This document shows positions 62,137 through 64,000 of a stretch of DNA of 64,000 bases, in pieces; within the stretch, counting starts at the first letter, position 1; each line of letters opens with the position of its first letter. The notes under the pieces were generated by a model. That model was not told where the DNA came from. It was given only the letters and a program-made list of their open reading frames with translations, and made no database searches. The translations under genes and the position numbers were made by a program. Source of the DNA: Chitinophaga varians (GTDB taxonomy: Bacteria > Bacteroidota > Bacteroidia > Chitinophagales > Chitinophagaceae); assembly GCF_014529945.1 (NCBI RefSeq), contig NZ_JACVFB010000007.1, forward strand, positions 186,001-250,000, given 5' to 3'.

Positions 62137-62937
62137 TTAATTGTTTTCAAAGAAGAAGGAGAGCGCTCTTTTGATGTTCGTTTTTTTCGAATCGAGGTGG
62201 CCTTTCCCGGGTGTGATATAATCCTGAAGAACGTAGTGGGGATAGTATGTCCGGAGGGCATCTCCAAAGCCCACAAAAGGCGGCCGCATCTTTTCTTCCA
62301 GCGCCCCCAATGCCAGGAAATAACTACCGCTCCCCTCCCTGTTTTGCGCCCGATGGGCCTTTTCATTCCTCAGTGCAATGGCATCATCGTACCAAAAGGA
62401 GGGGCTCAGGCACAGGTAGCAGCCAAACACCCTGTTATGGTTCGTGAAGCTATGGCCTACCAGCAGCCCGCCCGCCGAATGCCCCAGTATCGCTCTTCCG
62501 GAGCGGGAAGGAATGGCATGGAATTCTGATTCTATCCGTGGAATCAGCTCCGCCTCAATAAACTCGACAAATTTATCCGCTCCCCCGCTGCCGATGTCAC
62601 TGGGAGTCGGCGTATAGTCGTCGAGACGATCATGGCCCCAGCCAATGCCTACCACCAGCACTCCTTCCTGGTGACGGTCCCGCGTCTGCTTTTCACATTC
62701 CAGTGCGGTAAAGTCAAAATCCAGTTTTGCATCCAATACATACAGGGTGCGGTATCCTTTGGCCGGGGAGTAATTTTCCGGCAGGGCCACTTTAATGTCA
62801 TAGTTGCCACCGTTGGCAGTGGAGGAAAGGTTAAACTCCTTCACACGGCTTTTCTCAAATGTCTCTTTGCTGCAAGCCGGAAAAATCAATGTCAGGCCTA
62901 AACATCCGGCCAGCCACCAGGTACTGCGCAGTTTCAT
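62137..62937 (-). CDS. lipoprotein esterase, IroE/Esterase D-like
   Basis: 266 residues. The signal MKLRSTWWLAGCLGLTLIFPACSKE has the lipobox PAC. The fold shows YDIKVALPENYSPAKGYRTLYVLDAKLDFDF, ILVVGIGWGHDRLDDYTP, nucleophile GHSAGG, LCLSPSFWYDD, and the His in PGKGHLDSKK. It belongs to the putative esterase (PF00756) group, which includes siderophore esterases such as IroE, but no siderophore gene is close. A -7 box TAGTTTTG is at 63000-62993. Confidence 0.82.
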   Translation of the reverse strand: MKLRSTWWLAGCLGLTLIFPACSKETFEKSRVKEFNLSSTANGGNYDIKVALPENYSPAKGYRTLYVLDAKLDFDFTALECEKQTRDRHQEGVLVVGIGWGHDRLDDYTPTPSDIGSGGADKFVEFIEAELIPRIESEFHAIPSRSGRAILGHSAGGLLVGHSFTNHNRVFGCYLCLSPSFWYDDAIALRNEKAHRAQNREGSGSYFLALGALEEKMRPPFVGFGDALRTYYPHYVLQDYITPGKGHLDSKKTNIKRALSFFFENN

Positions 62938-63318
62938 CTCATTCGCGATTTTAAGATTAAGGATACGGCCGAAGGTCCGACCATTTCGCTGGCAAAACTA
63001 TCAAAGAGACAGCGTCCAAACGGTTCATCAGATAAGGTGGCACCTGCGCTGGTAAAGATTTTCCGGCTGATGGGGCGTGGCGGAGGTCTGTCATAGGAAA
63101 AAGCAGGAGCGCCGCCGGGCATTCAATGGCCGTGTTGTTTGGGAGGCAATTTTTCTACCTGAAAACAGGTACAAATTAGATACCTGTTTTCAGGTATTCA
63201 CTAAAAGAAACACATGCTTTCTACAAAAGTCCAAACAAATTATTCGTACAAAAATCTTGATTCGCACAAAGATTTTATTGGTGCGGTACTTCCAAATTTG
63301 TGGTATAAAAGAGCAAAT
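62938..63318. other. divergent intergenic region with operator pair
   Basis: About 380 bases between the esterase and DUF4345 genes. It holds the esterase -7 box (62993-63000), the operator pair at 63156-63196, and an imperfect 18-base direct repeat (TCGTACAAAAATCTTGAT and TCGCACAAAGATTTTATT) near 63245-63285. No gene is seen. Confidence 0.5.
63156..63196. promoter_or_regulatory. paired palindromic operators TACCTG-N4-CAGGTA
   Basis: Site 1 at 63156-63171 has AAAA in the centre; site 2 at 63181-63196 has TTTT. The two 16-mers are exact reverse complements of each other, separated by nine bases (25 bp centre to centre). Confidence 0.6.
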
Positions 63319-63735
63319 ATGAATCCATCCCGAACAATCAAAGTTTTATCCCGCATCTACCTGTTTGTGTCTGCGGGAAGTTTTTTCATGGTAAGTATGA
63401 TGGGCTTTTTTAGTCCGCAGGCGGTCATGGACCTGGTACAGGTGAAGCTGCCCAACAACGACGCTTTCAGTTCCATCAGAGGCGTATATGGCGGCGTAGG
63501 GCTCACGATTACGGTCATGCTGGTACGCTGGGCGTTAAAAGACATCCAGCAGGGAGTTGTTTTTCTGTGCTGGCTTTGGGGGCTGTATGCCGTGTCGAGG
63601 ATCATCACCTGGACGGTAGAAGGTCCGCTGGGTGCTTTTGGCACACAGTGGCTGGTCATTGAAAGTGTGTTTTTTATATTGGGTGCGCTGTTATGGCTGC
63701 GTTGGCAGAGAAGCAACTTAGCCGTCCGGGGCTAA
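63319..63735 (+). CDS. DUF4345 membrane protein
   Basis: 138 residues from the ATG at 63319-63321 (MNPSRTIKVLSRIYLFVSAGSFFMVSMMGFFSPQ). Four membrane helices (about 9-29, 56-72, 80-98, 105-127). The piece FSSIRGVYGGVGLTITVMLVRWALKDIQQG matches DUF4345, a DoxX-related small family of unknown role. Two TACCTG-N4-CAGGTA sites lie upstream, suggesting repression by a TetR/MarR-like protein not encoded nearby. Confidence 0.8.
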   Translation: MNPSRTIKVLSRIYLFVSAGSFFMVSMMGFFSPQAVMDLVQVKLPNNDAFSSIRGVYGGVGLTITVMLVRWALKDIQQGVVFLCWLWGLYAVSRIITWTVEGPLGAFGTQWLVIESVFFILGALLWLRWQRSNLAVRG

Positions 63736-63791
63736 GATGTCGGAGAGCAGCTGTTATGGTCCGGGGCCGCCTCAAAGCGGTGGCGGTCCTG

Positions 63792-64000
63792 TTATGCAGA
63801 ATCTCTGACTATTATTCTCACCGGCACCAGGTATTTTGTTAACAGCGAATATAAGTCCACGTCGGAATAAGGCTTGCGAAGAAATTCGATGTCGTCCAGC
63901 CCGGTTTCCTGTTTTATGCTTCCGATATTGGAAAAGACATCAGCGCTTAGGAATATTATAGGGATCCGGAGTTGGGCCGTATAAGGATGTTGTTTTAGTT
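63792..64000 (-). CDS. receiver-domain protein, C-terminal fragment (gene continues past window)
   Basis: The minus frame from the window edge to the TAA at 63792-63794 reads HPYTAQLRIPIIFLSADVF, ..., LDDIEFLRKPYSDVDLY and SLLTKYLVP, then ends. These are the beta-4 to alpha-5 parts of a response-regulator receiver: IPIIFLSA with the conserved Ser/Thr position and FLRKP with the conserved Lys. The acceptor Asp lies outside. No output domain follows, so it is either a single receiver or the end of a hybrid kinase. Confidence 0.75.
   Translation of the reverse strand, partial: LKQHPYTAQLRIPIIFLSADVFSNIGSIKQETGLDDIEFLRKPYSDVDLYSLLTKYLVPVRIIVRDSA

Noticed and set aside
62137-62937. Siderophore esterase linked to the NIS cluster
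   Set aside because: IroE-like fold, but it is 29 kb away and in an operon with a barrel protein; NIS hydroxamates are not opened by such esterases in known systems.
1-64000. Insertion sequences, integrases, tRNA or rRNA genes
   Set aside because: No transposase or integrase motif and no clover-leaf or rRNA segment was recognised in any gap.

Overview
The window looks like chromosomal DNA of a Chitinophaga-like member of the Bacteroidota (Chitinophagaceae). Support comes from two ECF sigma/FecR/SusC/SusD loci, several TAnnTTTG-type -7 promoter boxes, TlpA/DUF4369 lipoprotein-type thioredoxins, LytTR and hybrid two-component proteins, and families such as DUF4199, DUF4280, DUF4345 and DUF2200. 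This is inference from gene content; no 16S or tRNA gene lies in the window.

Left part (1-9.5 kb): a truncated secreted beta-propeller-like gene, a SUKH-like small protein, then a terpene island. The island holds two unrelated-in-sequence class I terpene synthases (3710-4711 and 7873-8820), a cytochrome P450 (4697-5857) and two membrane hybrid histidine kinases that end in receiver domains (1911-3668 and 6065-7870). A perfect 26-bp palindrome separates the first kinase from the first synthase.

9.5-23.7 kb: an orphan type VI-type effector operon on the minus strand, made of VgrG fused to a C-terminal zinc metalloprotease with a metzincin-like motif, a lipoprotein that could be its immunity protein, and a PAAR-like DUF4280 protein. 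Next comes a LytS/LytTR two-component system and a set of redox/stress genes (DsbD-alpha-like, Ohr, two alpha/beta hydrolases, DUF1223, a cytochrome P460-type heme protein, DoxX-like). A 12-bp box, TGTCYRAYYCAS, repeated at exact 21-bp steps, sits 33-34 bp before the -7 box of three promoters here. This predicts a LytTR regulon.

23.7-38.4 kb: iron acquisition. An eight-gene minus-strand operon encodes an NIS hydroxamate siderophore pathway (N-monooxygenase, exporter, acyltransferase, IucA/IucC synthetase, nitroreductase, fatty-acid-hydroxylase-type membrane enzyme, 2-oxoglutarate oxygenase resembling lysine hydroxylases, PLP decarboxylase). Upstream lie a 183-bp hairpin-forming inverted repeat, a LuxR-type regulator and a TonB receptor/DUF4198/PepSY uptake operon.

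38.4-64 kb: two ECF sigma/FecR/SusC/SusD loci. The second carries two thioredoxin-like proteins. Both share an identical element across the sigma stop codon. The window continues with an Lrp regulator divergent from PEP synthase, a LytTR-domain remnant next to a membrane AraC regulator, an esterase lipoprotein, a DUF4345 membrane protein behind a paired palindromic operator, and a truncated receiver-domain gene at the right edge.
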